A stretch of 64,000 bases of DNA from Lycorma delicatula (GCF_047948215.1 NC_134465.1:10950522-11014521); one strand, 5' to 3'; counted from the first letter of the stretch, positions 35,426 through 46,990 are shown. A program made the numbers and translations. Notes: generated by a model not told the origin, from the letters alone.

Positions 35426-36395
35426 GGAATACATCCAAAATTGCCTCGTTTGCGAGTTATGGCTAATGGAAGATGTGGCTCAGATTTCAGCTACCTCTGT
35501 GAAATGAGGTCGAACTGAAATTTATAGGATGTTAATTAAGCGGCAGAATTAGTGATTTGTTATGGTTGTTGAGCTTTCTTTTTTCCTGTTTAGCATCTGG
35601 TAATTACCTTTCAGATAATACTTCATAGGATGAATGAGGATGATACGTATAAGTGTATATGAAGTCACAAGTCTTGTAAAGTCTCAGTTCGATCATTCCT
35701 GAGATGTGTGGTTAATTGAAACCCAAACACCAAAGAACACCGGTATCCACGATCTAGTATTCAAATCCGAGTAAAAATAACTGGCTTACTAGGACTTGAA
35801 TGCTGGAACTCTCGACTTACAAATCAGCTGATTTGTGAAGACGCATTCACCACTAGACCAAACCGGTGAGTTATAGTTGTTGACCTAAAAAAATTGAATA
35901 AAACAGGTCTCAGAACCGTAACTACAGTAGGTTTTGAGAAATCTGCGGTGAAAACCAATAAATTGGAGGAAAAAACTCTATTTTTTACGTTTGATGTACA
36001 ATAATTTTGTTAAGTGGGTTATGAACACATAAAAATTTTAAGCAGAACTTGTTGACAACTTAATTAATTATGAACAAATTAGTTTAACATAAGTTGAATA
36101 AAATAAACAGAATTTAGAAAAATTAGAATCTTTAACACTAGACTAAAGTGTATATGTAGAGGTTTATAATAGATGTTCAAAAACGAGCCCGGCATTTTCA
36201 ACACATTCTTGGCAAACCTCTGTACTGCTTTTGTTGCGCTTTTTAGTTCTCAGGGCTGTCCTTTGTTGGTCAGCCGCATCCATAATGCGGACAATTAATT
36301 CCTCAAGAGAATGCATTCTTATTTTGTATACAATATTTTTCATCCATCCCCAGATGCGTTTCCAGATTATCGCGTTTCACGGAACTATATTCTGA
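35426..36395 (-). mobile_element. DUF4817-type transposon, 3' part (copy 2), interrupted
   Basis: Reading on the minus strand from 36395, the transposase C-terminus is GWMKNIVYKIRMHSLEELIV, then VCQECVENAGLVFEHLL and a stop near 36173. Next come the 3' non-coding segment (35884-36170) and the terminal inverted repeat (35440-35560: GATTTCAGCTACC, TGTGAAATGAGG). A SINE sits inside at 35573-35869. The transposase is cut at 36395 by satellite sequence. The outer end of the repeat is replaced by the GA array. This piece is about 98-99% identical to 48790-49270 in reverse. Confidence 0.85.
35573..35869 (-). mobile_element. tRNA-derived SINE, full length, inside a transposon end
   Basis: Minus strand. 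Reading from 35869 the tRNA-like head is ACCGGTTTGGTCTAGTGGTG (A box) and the B box is ATTCAAGTCC; the 3' end is CTAAACAGG plus a tail. GTTATGGTTGTTGA (35559-35572) and GTTATAGTTGTTGA (35870-35883) flank it as a target-site duplication. Confidence 0.9.
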
Positions 36396-36520
36396 ATATG
36401 AACGAAATCAGACCATAAATATGTTTTTTTTTTTTAATATCACGGCCACACCAACACCTAGGAGGTCCATGTTTTGCAAAAATATCTCGTTTCATGTAAC
36501 TAATATATATATTCTGTACC
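35775..36520 (+). repeat. inverted duplication C, left arm
   Basis: Reverse complement of 48645-49362, about 98-99% identical by eye. It includes part of the SINE, the transposon 3' segment and the start of the satellite. Confidence 0.9.
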
Positions 36521-36571
36521 AAATCTGAACATAAATAATATTTTTTTGAAATATCTCGACTCCACCGTCAT
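36396..36571 (-). repeat. satellite array 2 (inside the transposase remnant)
   Basis: About one and a half units in minus orientation (GAACGAAATCAGACCATAAA, CCTAGGAGGTCCATGTTTTG). It continues at 39770 across the retrotransposon insertion. Confidence 0.9.
36534..36571. repeat. 38-bp target-site duplication, left copy
   Basis: AATAATATTTTTTTGAAATA... ending in CCACCGTCAT, identical to 39770-39807. Confidence 0.85.
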
Positions 36572-36687
36572 ATTCAGAATATATATTTGCTACGTGAAAC
36601 GACATATTTTTGCAAAACATGGACCTCCTAGGTGGTGGTGGAGTCGTGATATTTCAAAAAAAATTTCTTTATGTCTGATTTAGTTGA

Positions 36688-39118
36688 ATGTATTTTCTGA
36701 ATAGAACTGAGTATAATTACTCATATAATGTACCATTTAAAATGGAAGAATTCGCGAAAGCGTTGGAAAAAGCAGGCAACACAGCTGCTGGTCCGGATGA
36801 AATCCATTATAATATGATCAGGCAGCTGAATACCACTGCAAAACGCAGATTATTAGAACTTTATAATAAAATATGGCGGGATGGAACGTACCCGCGGCAG
36901 TGGAAAAAAGCTTATGTTGTTCCAGTACCAAAGAAAAATAAAAATTTAACAGACCCCAATAGCTATCGTCCTATTTCTTTGATGTGTGCTATGGGAAAAA
37001 TACTGGAAAAAATGATTAATAATCGACTCGTCTGGGTTTTGGAAAAAGAAAACCTGATATCACCGTATCAAGCAGGTTTTCAGCAATACCATTCTACCAC
37101 TGATCAAATGATCGGCTTAGAGGACGTTATATATAACAGCTTTATTAAAAGGAAACATTGTGTCGGAGTCTTCTTTGATCTTCAGAAGGCTTTCGATATG
37201 ACCTGGCATCATGGTATAATGCTCCAGATACATGAATGGGGCATTCGTGGCAATCTGCCTTTACTGCTCAGCAACTACATGAATGACCGTACCTTCCAAG
37301 TACGTGTCAACAATGAATATTCATGTGAAAGAATCTTGGAAAATGGCATACCGCAGGGTTCGCCGTTGAGCGGTACCTTGTTTACCATTGCCATTAATAA
37401 ATTGATACTTGCCATTCCAGTAGAAATCAGCAAAAGCGTCTATGTTTATGATCTGGCAATTGTGTATGCCAGCAACAAGACTGCTATGGTGAGGTACAAA
37501 TTGCAACGAGCGATCAATGCTCTAAATGAAGTTGCAAGGAATAACGGATTCTCACCAGAGAAAACGTGCTGTGTACACTTTTGTAGGAAGAGAATCCTCA
37601 TCAAAGTCCTGCTTTGACAATTGATGATAATCCAATACAATATAAAGATAGCGTAAGATATTTAGGACTAGTATTGGATAAATCCCTTACATGGGGATTA
37701 CATATACAGGACTTGAGTGATAGATGCAAAAGAGCCCTAAACATTATAAAATGTTTATCGAATTTAAATTGGGGCTCAGAAAAAGAGACATTATTGAGAT
37801 TGTATAAAGCATTGGTTCAATCTAAACTAGACTACGGATGTATCTATATTCCTCCGCTAGAAAGTCGCACTTAAGAAAGTTAGACGTAGTTCATAATAGC
37901 GGAATAAGATATGCAACAGGCGCTTTCCGCACAAGTCCGGCGGCTAGTCTGATGTCTGAAGCCGGAATAATGCCACTACATTATAGAAGAGAGATCCTTT
38001 TGTTAAGATATGCAGCAAATGTATGGGCTTTCTCTGCTCATATAAATAATAAATTGTTTACGAATCATCCTATGGCTGCAGTATATGAACATCGTGCTAC
38101 CTATTCCAGACCAACCGGAATTAGGTACCACGAATTAAGAAGAAAATATGAAATTGCTATACCAGAGACACTAGCAATTTCTACTAGAGAAATGCCGCCA
38201 TGGCTCTTGCCAGCGGTAAATACAAATTTGGATCTCTCTCAAGGAGAAATAAAAAAGAAACCAGCAGTGATCATCCAGCAGGAATTTTTAGCAACCGTCA
38301 GTAGTTACGAAGAACATATTAGAATTTATACTGACGGTTCTAAAACCGAACATGGTGTTGGATGCTCGATATATGTAAATGAAGAAGCCCCCTTTTGGAG
38401 ACTGCCAGATGTGACCAGTGTCTACACGGCAGTACTCACTGCAATTCAGCAAGCTCTTCGCTAAACTGAACACTATTGCGAAGAGAGAGTGCTAATATGT
38501 TCCGATTCATTAAGTGCACTCGTCGCAATTCGGAACAAGAACATTAAGGATGTCTTAATTGCAAACATCCTGTCCATTTTATACGTACTAAAACAACGAG
38601 GACAGCGATGCGTATTTGTATGGACTCCAGGGCATGCTGGTATTACAGGTAATGAAATCGCAGACGAAGCTGCCAGAAAGGCAACAGTCTGCGATGATTT
38701 GGATACATTTCCTGTAAGAGTGGCAGATGTTAAAAACCGTCTAACAAACATAGTAAAAAACAAGTGGAACGCTGAATGGAGGAGTTTAAATACAAAATTA
38801 AACTCAGTTAAAACTTCTCCTTATAAATGGAAAAGCGACTTTAAGTTGACTCGCCGAGAACAAGTAGCGGTGACCAGACTTAGAATCGGTCACACGCGAT
38901 TAACAAATTTATATATGTTAACCGGCGAAGTGAGACCAATGTGCGGTGTTTGTAATAAAACACTGACAATCAAGCATCTAATAGAAGAGTGTACCATATA
39001 TGAGGACCTCAGAAAGAGGTTCCGTCTTACAAATAATATTAGTGGTGATCTGGATAATGGAAATGAAGAAAATATAGTTGCATTTTTACACGCCAGTGGA
39101 CTTCTTAAAAGTCTATAA
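36688..39118 (+). pseudogene. ORF2 remnant: reverse transcriptase, RNase H, zinc knuckle
   Basis: RT motifs: NSYRPISLMCAMGKILEKMI, FFDLQKAFDMTWHHG and NGIPQGSPLSGTLFTIAINK. The catalytic box reads YVYD (37441-37452), so one of the two Asp residues is lost. Frames change near 37600 and 37850. RNase H shows YTDGSK (about 38325-38343). A Val codon (38432-38434) sits where the catalytic Glu is expected (YTAVLTAI). A TAA is at 38462-38464, followed by CSDSLSALVAI and WTPGHAGITGNEIADEAA. The end carries a CGVC...H...C knuckle (38941-38991). RT copies element RNA into DNA, and RNase H removes the RNA strand. Both catalytic centres are damaged in addition to the frame breaks. Confidence 0.9.
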
Positions 39119-39769
39119 AATGGAAGTTTAAAGCTGTGGTAAAAGATACTCTAAGCGGTAGTTTTATATATACATATAAGGGAGTCTCGAAGCGTGGCAC
39201 GTATAGTGACGGGAGGTAGCCCTCTTGCCTAGGCCATTTTGGCTCACCTGCATTCAAGAGCAGTGAGTCGGGGTGTGTCCGATGATGGCATGGGGGACCC
39301 TCAAGGGTGGATTGAGGGCGCGAGGCTATGGGTGTACGCCGTGCATGCCTATGGCCTGATATAAGAAGGATTCAACTGCCACGGCACCCTGGCACGACTA
39401 ATATACTGCACAACGGCGGTTCTGGTCGCCCTGAGGGTGCTTAAACAAACTATAAATGAGTCTTCGTAGAAGAAAGAAAGAAAGATATGGTATTGATAAG
39501 TTTAATTTTAATTTCATGGTCTTTTGAGAACCTATCTCAAATTTTAATATTGGGGCCCTTTACACCCCGTAAGTGTTTGTGATTGTCCTTGTCTTTTATG
39601 TTTTAATGTTTATTGTGAAGTTTGTGTTTTTAAATAAAATGTAAGGGCCCTTTACACCCTTAAATATGACGATCCTGATGGAGATAATAATTTCTTTTAA
39701 AGAATGTGACGAGGGCTAATGACCTTAGCAGTCGATGCCCGTAAAAATCCAGTTAAAAAAAAAAATAAT
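39119..39769 (+). other. 3' untranslated region and A/TAA tail of the I-type insertion
   Basis: GC-rich non-coding sequence. A related 3' end (sharing AAAATGTAAGGGCCCTTnACACCC and GATGAGGGCTAATGAC-type blocks) lies alone on the minus strand at 41036-41480. Confidence 0.8.
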
Positions 39770-40246
39770 AATAATATTTTTTTGAAATATCTCGACTCCA
39801 CCGTCATTTAGCAGGTTCATGTCTTGCAAGAATATCTCCTTTAACGTAACTAAAATTTATTCTGAATATCAGCCAAATCGTAGTATAAATAATTTTTTTG
39901 GGAAATATCACAATCTCACAACTACCTAGGAGATCCATGTTTTCCAATAATATTTTGTTTCACTTCACTAATATATATTCTGAATATATAACAAATCGGA
40001 CCATAAACAGATTTTTTTTTTAAATATCACAACCCCACAATCACCTAGCAAGTCCATGTTTCCCAAAAATATATCCTTTCACGTAAGTAATATATATTCT
40101 GAATATGAACCAAATCGGACCATAAATAAATTTTTTTTGAAATATCACGATTTTAACACTACCTAGTAAGTCCATGTCTTGCAAAAATATCTTGTTTCAT
40201 GTAATAATTATTATTTTGAATATAAGCCATACCAGACCATAAAATA
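39770..40246 (-). repeat. satellite array 3, minus orientation
   Basis: About four units (TCCATGTTTTCCAATAATAT, TTCTGAATATGAACCAAATC, GGACCATAAATAAAT). It starts with the right copy of the 38-bp target-site duplication (39770-39807) and continues the array broken at 36571. Confidence 0.9.
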
Positions 40247-40680
40247 GGTTAGGTGATAGTTCATCACCTCGTCTCAGCCCTTTTTTGACTAGGAAAGGTT
40301 TGCCTATATTTGCTGTAATTTTTAATTTAGAGAATGTATTTGTAAGAGTGAGTTTAATGAGGTTCAAATTTTTCTGGTCAACTCATATTCTCTCAAAATT
40401 TGAAAAAAGTCTCTGTCCACAAAATCATACGCTTTCTGAAATTTTGTAAAAGATATAAGAAAGGTTTGTTTCTAGATACGTAATATTTTAGAATCGATCA
40501 GACTTTGTATTTATTCTGAATATGATCGTCCTTTTTTAAATCCTTCTTCACACCCTTCTATATGTGATCTATTTGGGGTTCTAATCTATTCAATAACATT
40601 TTCACAGTATTTTATAAGTCACAGGCAACAATGAAATACTTCTATAGTTGTTGACATCCGTCTTGGAGGTATAAATTATA
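40247..40680 (-). mobile_element. reverse-transcriptase remnant of another non-LTR element
   Basis: On the minus strand, in broken frames: KKDLKKDDHIQNKYK-like entry, EYE/LTR.KNLNLIKLTLTNTFSK (about 40345-40400) and ANIGKPFLVKKGLRRGDELS (about 40260-40310). These match the RT stretch around the GLRQGD motif. It belongs to a clade different from the I- and RTE-type elements nearby. Ends are not defined. Confidence 0.65.
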
Positions 40681-41035
40681 AATAATAATTAATATAGCTT
40701 ATCTATTTTTATTTATAATAAAATACTTATACAAATTGAATTGAAATCACAGGTATAAGTTACTATTTATTCTATAATTTAATGCAATTTTAATTCACAA
40801 TAATATCAGTTTTAAAGTGATTAACATATAATATCTGTACAAAAAAAAATCTATTATTTAAAAAAAAGATGTTAAAATTTTCATAGCTTTTGTTTAATTA
40901 AATATTGTGATTTTTCCTGAATAATAAATTAAAATATACAAAATTTTGTACTTCTGATTATTTTAATACGAATTATACCCATTTTATGTTTATTATTAAA
41001 TTTAAAAATAATATTAATAAAATCTTTTCTCGAGG

Positions 41036-41480
41036 ATATTATTATTATTTTTTTGGTTATATGAGCATCAACTGCTACAGTCATTAGCCCTCATCACACT
41101 CTTTAAAATAGGGATTAAATCACAATCAGGTTTGTCATATGTAAGGGTGGAAAGGGCCCTTACATTTTATTTAAAAACACCAAACTAAACAAGACAGAAA
41201 ATTTAGACACAAACACTGAACATACTTACAGGATGCAAAGGACCCCGATATTAAAATTTAAAAAGTAAATAAAACATAAATATATGTGAAAAACAACGGC
41301 TTCACAATACCAACATTCCCTTTTTTCTCCCTTAATTTTATTTAAGCACCCCTGGAGCAACCGAAACTGCCATTAAGCAGCACATCAATTGACCCAAGAT
41401 CCATGGGAGTTGACTGACTACCTCTCTGTAAATTATCCTGTAGGACTTAACCCATCGGGTTCCCCCTGTGTCAGCAGAAA
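41036..41480 (-). mobile_element. solo 3' end of an I-type element
   Basis: Minus-strand GC-rich sequence similar to 39430-39769 in its last 250 bases, ending in (ATT)n on the plus strand, i.e. a TAA tail at 41036-41050. No coding part is present. Confidence 0.75.
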
Positions 41481-42335
41481 TTAAAATAAAAAAATTATAA
41501 AAAATATTAATTAATTTAACTTATTTCTGATACTGTTTAAAGGTATTCATAGAATTTCTGTTGTGAAATGAATTTTATTTTGCACTTGGGAGGGATGTTA
41601 AGAAATTCTGAAGAATTGCCAATTGTAAACAGGTGTGTATCTAAAACAGTAGGCTTATACATTACAGATTCTAGGTGTAAAAGTGAACAGAAAGTTTCTT
41701 AAGGAAAAATGTTACATTTCCCTTCGATTTTCCTTCTCTCCGGCATTTTGTATTTATTAATAAATTTATATATGAAAATCGGATTGAGAAGTGAACAATA
41801 ACTTCAGAGGATGAATGAGGATGATACACACATTTTTAACAACATTGTCTAATAAATAAAATATTTCATTTTATTAATTATTTATTTATATTATTTTAGT
41901 ATTTCACTATATTAATGTTAACGGTGACCGTGTAAATTTTTATCATATTATGTGTTCTTAAGAAAATGCTAAGCATTTTTTTTAGAACAAAATGACACCT
42001 TAGTTTTGAAAATCGATTGACAAATAACCAACTTACGACAGAAAATGTATCACTATTTTCTACCAGATTTCATCTCCTTCTCTATTAAGTCGGGTTCTTT
42101 ATTTATTATGTGTGCTATTTATTAATTTAATTATTTTAATTTATATTAGTAGCTTCTCCCGCCTATGGCATGCCCTCTGAAACTAGGGTGGGTTCCCTTG
42201 GCAGGCGATGTCTTGGAATGAGACTATTAGGTGTTCAAAACTGTACATCTTGTGTGAAAAATATTTTTTGAATGATGAAAATTGAAAGCAAAAATATATC
42301 AGGAAATCTTTCCGATTAAATCTGGTTTAGATTGG
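41481..42335. other. AT-rich non-coding with two scraps of repeats
   Basis: Contains a 30-base SINE scrap (about 41800-41829, minus strand) and a GC-rich block at 42166-42232 (CCCGCCTATGGCATGCCCTC) of transposon-untranslated type. Confidence 0.5.
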
Positions 42336-42560
42336 TCCTTAGTGAAGGCAGTTACTTTTATTTTGATTTGAATACTAGATGGTGCTGGTATTCTATGGCG
42401 GTTCAGTTTCAATTAACCACACATCTCGGGAACGGTCGACCTGAGACTGTACAAGAATATACATCATTTACATTCATACATATCATACTCATTCATCCTC
42501 TGAAGTTATTACTTCAGAGTTTATTACTTAAGGTGGTTCCAGAGACTAAACAGAAAAAGT
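42336..42560 (+). mobile_element. tRNA-derived SINE, 5'-truncated
   Basis: Plus strand from AAGGCAGTTACTTTTA through CAATTAACCACACATCTCGG and GAGACTGTACAAG to GGTTCCAGAGACTAAACAG. The tRNA-like head is missing. Confidence 0.85.
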
Positions 42561-42794
42561 GAGGGATAGGCGTCGGAATTTGAATTTTTTTTTGAAGGGG
42601 GCTCAGAGAAAAAAAATCATAAAGGATAAGTTACGAAATTATATTATATAGTATAATTTAAATTTATTAATGAACATACAAACAAAAAAAAAACCTTGAA
42701 ATTCTTTTATCGTATTTAATAAACTCTTCTTTTCAATAAAAAATTCACTGTTCCACTTATCGGTCTAGACCATCCAAAATTTCTTTAAAAACAA

Positions 42795-43190
42795 CATTTT
42801 CACTCGTTTATTTCTACGCTCAGAAGACAATTTCACTTTCATTCCACTCCATGCTTTTTACTCTTGATAACGCAACAAACAACTGTCCATGCCCAAAAAT
42901 TTCTCCTCTCAAATCAATACAGACAAATTCAAAACTTTTTTCATACAAAAAGCTAATCGCAGAGGAAACTGATGTCTCTTCAATGAAAACCCTTTTGTAC
43001 TCTCATCGATCAAAGTTATTCTTGGAATATACATTGTTTCTCCTTGCTTACCTCCAGTCGAAATTTTGCACTTTAAAACATTATTCTCCATTCTTCTAAC
43101 AGTAAATCTCATTCCATCGCATAAACCATCTTTATGCTCAAATTTCTTAAACACATGACCGTCGAATTCTTCTTTAACTGCAAAACATAA
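42795..43190 (-). mobile_element. Helitron Pif1-like helicase, C-terminal remnant
   Basis: Minus-strand translation gives GLCDGMRFTVRRMENNVLKC, MYIPRITLIDES, then RHQFPLRLAFCMKK and, after a stop, EEKFLGMDSCLL-like sequence. This is the order seen at the end of Helitron helicases (LCNGTRL, IPRI, RLQFPVRLAFAMTINKSQG, FGHGQLYVALSR). The motif residues after AFCM are degraded and stops are present. No Rep domain or Helitron end was found. Confidence 0.75.
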
Positions 43191-43934
43191 TTTAAAAAAT
43201 ATATTAATAACATATGTATTGCGTATATTTTGGTTAAAGAAATAAATATATATTACAAGTATAAATAATAACAAGTGCAAGTAATAAATATATAATAATA
43301 TAACAAGTATACACTTGACCACCACGGGACATCTACTAACGAATCGGGATTTTCCGCTAGCGATCTATACATTCCAGTGCCTGTTATCTGAGCACATTAT
43401 TACTTTTTGTATGGAATGACATCACTCGCACTACTGGTGTTTTATGTGCTAACCTAAGCGGGACGGACACACTACAGACAGACAGACACACACAAATGTC
43501 AGTAGGGTAGAATTAACATTGTTAATATTATAAAAGTATGCAATTTTTTCAAAATAAAAGTAATAAAAAAATAATTGTCTAAGATAATCCAATAATTTTA
43601 TTTTCAAAATAAAACTGGAACTGACAGTTGTATTACATAAGAAAGAGCTGCTGCGTGAGTACCATTGCCTCATCTCCTTTATTCACACCTCTTCTACAAG
43701 TAGTGTACCATTTTAACCCGCCTACATTCCTTACTCTTCTTGTTTGTTTGATTACAGATATTGTTAATATGTATCCTCTAAAACAACTCTAATTTTCCAT
43801 GAACTCATCTCTTTCTCTTTAATTTTTAATTTCATTTATTTTCTCATACAACAGCACACTTCAAATCGTGTTAAAACATTGGTATTTAATTATTAAAATG
43901 ACATGCTACCGGTATTAAAAAAATAATAACTGCT
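43191..43934. other. AT-rich non-coding
   Basis: May be decayed transposon (a GC-richer patch lies at 43320-43480), but nothing is identifiable. Confidence 0.4.
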
Positions 43935-44607
43935 GTTTAAGAGTTACTTTTGTACATAACTAAAAAAACATTAAATTACCACCATTTTAGTTAAGAGTTA
44001 CCTATTAGAATAACGTATCACAACTCTAACCTTTCCTTTAAACATTTTTGAATTGGCCCTGAAGAGGAGGGGACCTTGGGATGCGGTAGGTTTTTTAACC
44101 AAAAAATTTATTTTTTTTAGGTAAAACCATTTGCTGAATCTCATTTTAAGAGTTGAAATTTATTTCAGTGTTACTATACTTCATGAATACTGTGTATATA
44201 AATTCTGCTTAATTCAGTACCATGAAAAACACGGTTTGCTTAGCGTAATTTTTTATCTTATAATCAAATCAGAATAATATATATTTATACTAAAATATAG
44301 AGACAAAATATTACAGTTTAATAGAATATTAAACTGAAGATGATGCATACAGGAGAAAATAGGATTGAAATGTCTTTTTATTTTTTATCGAATCAAATGT
44401 AGATTTAAAATAATTTATGTTTTGAATGTTATAACTATAAATAAAGATTAGGTTATGTGCTTGAAATAATCGGCTGAGTTTTCTATCTTGTTTAATTGTA
44501 ACTGTGTTATTTGAGGATAATAAAGATTTATTTTACTTTTTGACTGGCTTACTCTTCTAACTTTAATTATATTCTGTGGTTAACATGTTTGATACGATAT
44601 ACATATA
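43935..44607 (-). repeat. inverted duplication B, right arm
   Basis: Reverse complement of 29715-30398. Confidence 0.85.
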
Positions 44608-46353
44608 TTAATTTTTCAAATATGTTGCTTGCAACAGGTAATAAATTTATTAAGAAAACGAGAATTCTTAATAAATCCACATCCTGTGTCTTCCACATCC
44701 TTATACGTCTCATCACCCCACATCCTCTGCTAATGATTATTTTAATTATAATTATTATAAATAATTTATTGTATAATTACATGCAATCAGAGTAGCATCA
44801 CAAAATGCACGATTAGAAAATAAAAATTAGAAGCGATTAAAGTCCATATTATTTATTTACGTACAATATAAAATCATGAAATTATGTTTTGTAAAATGTA
44901 TGAAGATATTAAATACAAAAGATAACAGCCAAATAATTCAAAAATCGAAAGGCATTAATGAAGATTATTGTAGCACATGTTTATGTGCAGGTTTAACAGT
45001 TACAGATGATTGAGGGTTTTTTCAATTTTTAAATTAGTATTATTTAAAAATTCATCAACAGAGTAATATTGTTTCTGTAAGATAAGATTTTTTACTTGTA
45101 TTTTAAATAAATTAGTCAGAAGATTTTTTTAATTGATAGATAATTTATTAGATATGGAATAAGAAGCATAATAAGGCCCTTTCTTGTAAGCCCAAGTATT
45201 GAGTTAAATACGTAAAGAGGAAAAAGGTTTTGCGGTCGTTTTTTGATAGAAACAATAGGTAAACGATAAGTTACTATTCTTTTTAACAAGACTACACATT
45301 CATAAATATAAATTAAGGGTAAGTTAACATTTAAAAATTTATGTATATATTCACAGTTATATACTGGTATATAATTGTGAATATAAGGACTGCCTAAAAG
45401 CACATACCGTAAAACAAACAGAAGATGGTTTCCAAAAGAGTCGATAGACCACCATAAGGAGACAACACTTTGCATATGCCCAGAACTGAAACAATGGTTT
45501 CGCCCAGGAGGTGATGCTTTTTGACAGTATTCTAACCTATGATGAGATGTGGATTCACCATTATTAAGTGGAATAAAAAAAAATAGAGCGTGGATTGGAA
45601 GAACAAGAGTTCAGCTGTTAAGAACATCATGACAGTATTTTTGATTAACATTGCTGATTGCATAATTTTTCCATCACCTAATAACAGGATTTTTGAGTCT
45701 CATACAGTAACAGCATCTCCTTTCTGGCTATTTTATTAGATGAATAATTTGCTTGGAATGAACAAATTGATTTTGTTAGTTAAAAAAATGAAACTGTATT
45801 GTTATACTTGAAGTACCTTAGTAGAATACTGAGTTTATCATCATTATTAAACATATATAAATATTTATGTATATTCCTCTCTGAAGTGTAATGTCATTTC
45901 TTAGGGCTCCCTCAAAAACTTGAGTATTCAAAATAAAAAATGGCTATAAATATGGATTGTGTATTTAGAAAATTAAAAATATTAACTAATACTTGTGTTT
46001 ATAATTATGAAATCAGTCACTAACAGAAAAAAAAATCGCTTATTAATAAAAAATAACAATTTCCAAACCAGACAAAGAACATTTTACAGGTAAATTTTCA
46101 CAATACCTCAGCTTATAAGAAAGAGTCTTACGTCTCTGTTGCCATTTTTAATGAATTGCTGAACCATTTAAACTATCTTCCCACCAATTTATTTATAAAA
46201 CATAACGAAAGGTTTTTATTTTACAGAAACAATATTACACAGTTAATGAATTTTTAAACAGTCTTAAAGAATTTAAATTTTTTGTAAGCGTTTAAAACAA
46301 TTTTTAAATGTTCATTTCTTGCATTTGTTCAAGGTTAGAATTATTTTTTCTAA
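44608..46353. other. AT-rich non-coding with a mariner remnant
   Basis: No host gene seen. Positions 45490-45790 hold a decayed mariner fragment. Confidence 0.5.
45490..45790 (+). mobile_element. mariner-type transposase fragment, decayed
   Basis: Across frames, the plus strand reads LTYDEMWIHHY (the first-Asp region, near 45535-45570), WKNKSSAVKNIM, and a segment like IFLINIADCIIFPSPNN that resembles the part before the second Asp. Many stops are present. It is a different mariner lineage from 52260-53150, judged by sequence. Confidence 0.55.
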
Positions 46354-46368
46354 TCTTCTACTCAAGTA

Positions 46369-46643
46369 ACCCACCGGGTCGGTCTAGTGGTGAACATGTC
46401 TTCCCAAATCAGCTGATTTGGAAGTTGAGAGTTCCAGCATTCAAGTCCTAGTAAAAGCGGTTATTTTTATATAGATTTGAATACTGAATTGTGGATACTG
46501 GTATTCTTTGGCGGTTGGGTTTCAATTAACCACACAACTCAGGAGCGGTCAAACTGAGACTGTACAGGACTACACTCATACATATCATCCTCTGAAGTAA
46601 TACCTGAATGGTAACTCCCAGAGGCTAAACAGGAAACACAAAG
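46369..46643 (+). mobile_element. tRNA-derived SINE, full length, best copy
   Basis: The head ACCCACCGGGTCGGTCTAGT carries an A-box-like GGTCTAGTGGTGAA, and ATTCAAGTCC is a B-box-like site about 50 bases later. The wording resembles tRNA-Glu-type genes, but the source tRNA is not certain. The body ends GAGGCTAAACAGG plus an A-rich tail. A perfect 15-bp target-site duplication TCTTCTACTCAAGTA lies at 46354-46368 and 46644-46658. Such SINEs are transcribed by RNA polymerase III and move with the enzymes of a partner LINE. Confidence 0.92.
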
Positions 46644-46990
46644 TCTTCTACTCAAGTAGTATTCATTAACACCTGAATTGTAAATTATTTTATAATGGTT
46701 TCTTATATTTAGTATTTTCACATTTTTTCTTATCATTTCTCGAGTTTATACATTAAATAATTAATATGGAGTCTAATGACTTCTATTTTTTTATCTTACA
46801 ATTAATTCTGGCTGGATTGTCCCATTCTATTTAGATCAAGGTTTTATCTCGATTCATCGGGTCTAATGCTTGGGAATTTTTTTTTATCAGCAGAGTAATA
46901 AACCTAATCGTTCTTGACGTTAATCAAAATAATCTATTACTGTACACCGATCAGAATAAGAGATTAATTTTTTTATTTGATCGATTAATA

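Larger units (their letters stand above)
36572..39769 (+). mobile_element. I-type non-LTR insertion with a satellite-derived 5' end
   Basis: Plus-strand insertion bounded by the 38-bp duplication. Positions 36572-36687 are a satellite unit in the opposite orientation to the flanking satellite. They are identical, within about 120 bp, to 29592-29711. After a few bases, RT-RNase H coding sequence follows, then a GC-rich 3' untranslated region (39119-39769) with AAAATGTAAGGGCCCTTTACACCC and a tail of A then TAA units. ORF1 and the endonuclease are absent, so this is a 5'-truncated copy. Confidence 0.85.

Noticed and set aside
31105..35434. Many long open frames rich in Ser-Leu or Arg-Glu
   Set aside because: They are translations of the GA/CAGAGA array. 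Every frame is open because the repeat lacks stop codons.
46369..46455. tRNA gene
   Set aside because: The tRNA-like head is part of a 275-bp SINE with a target duplication. The cloverleaf is not complete and the same unit recurs eight times in the window.
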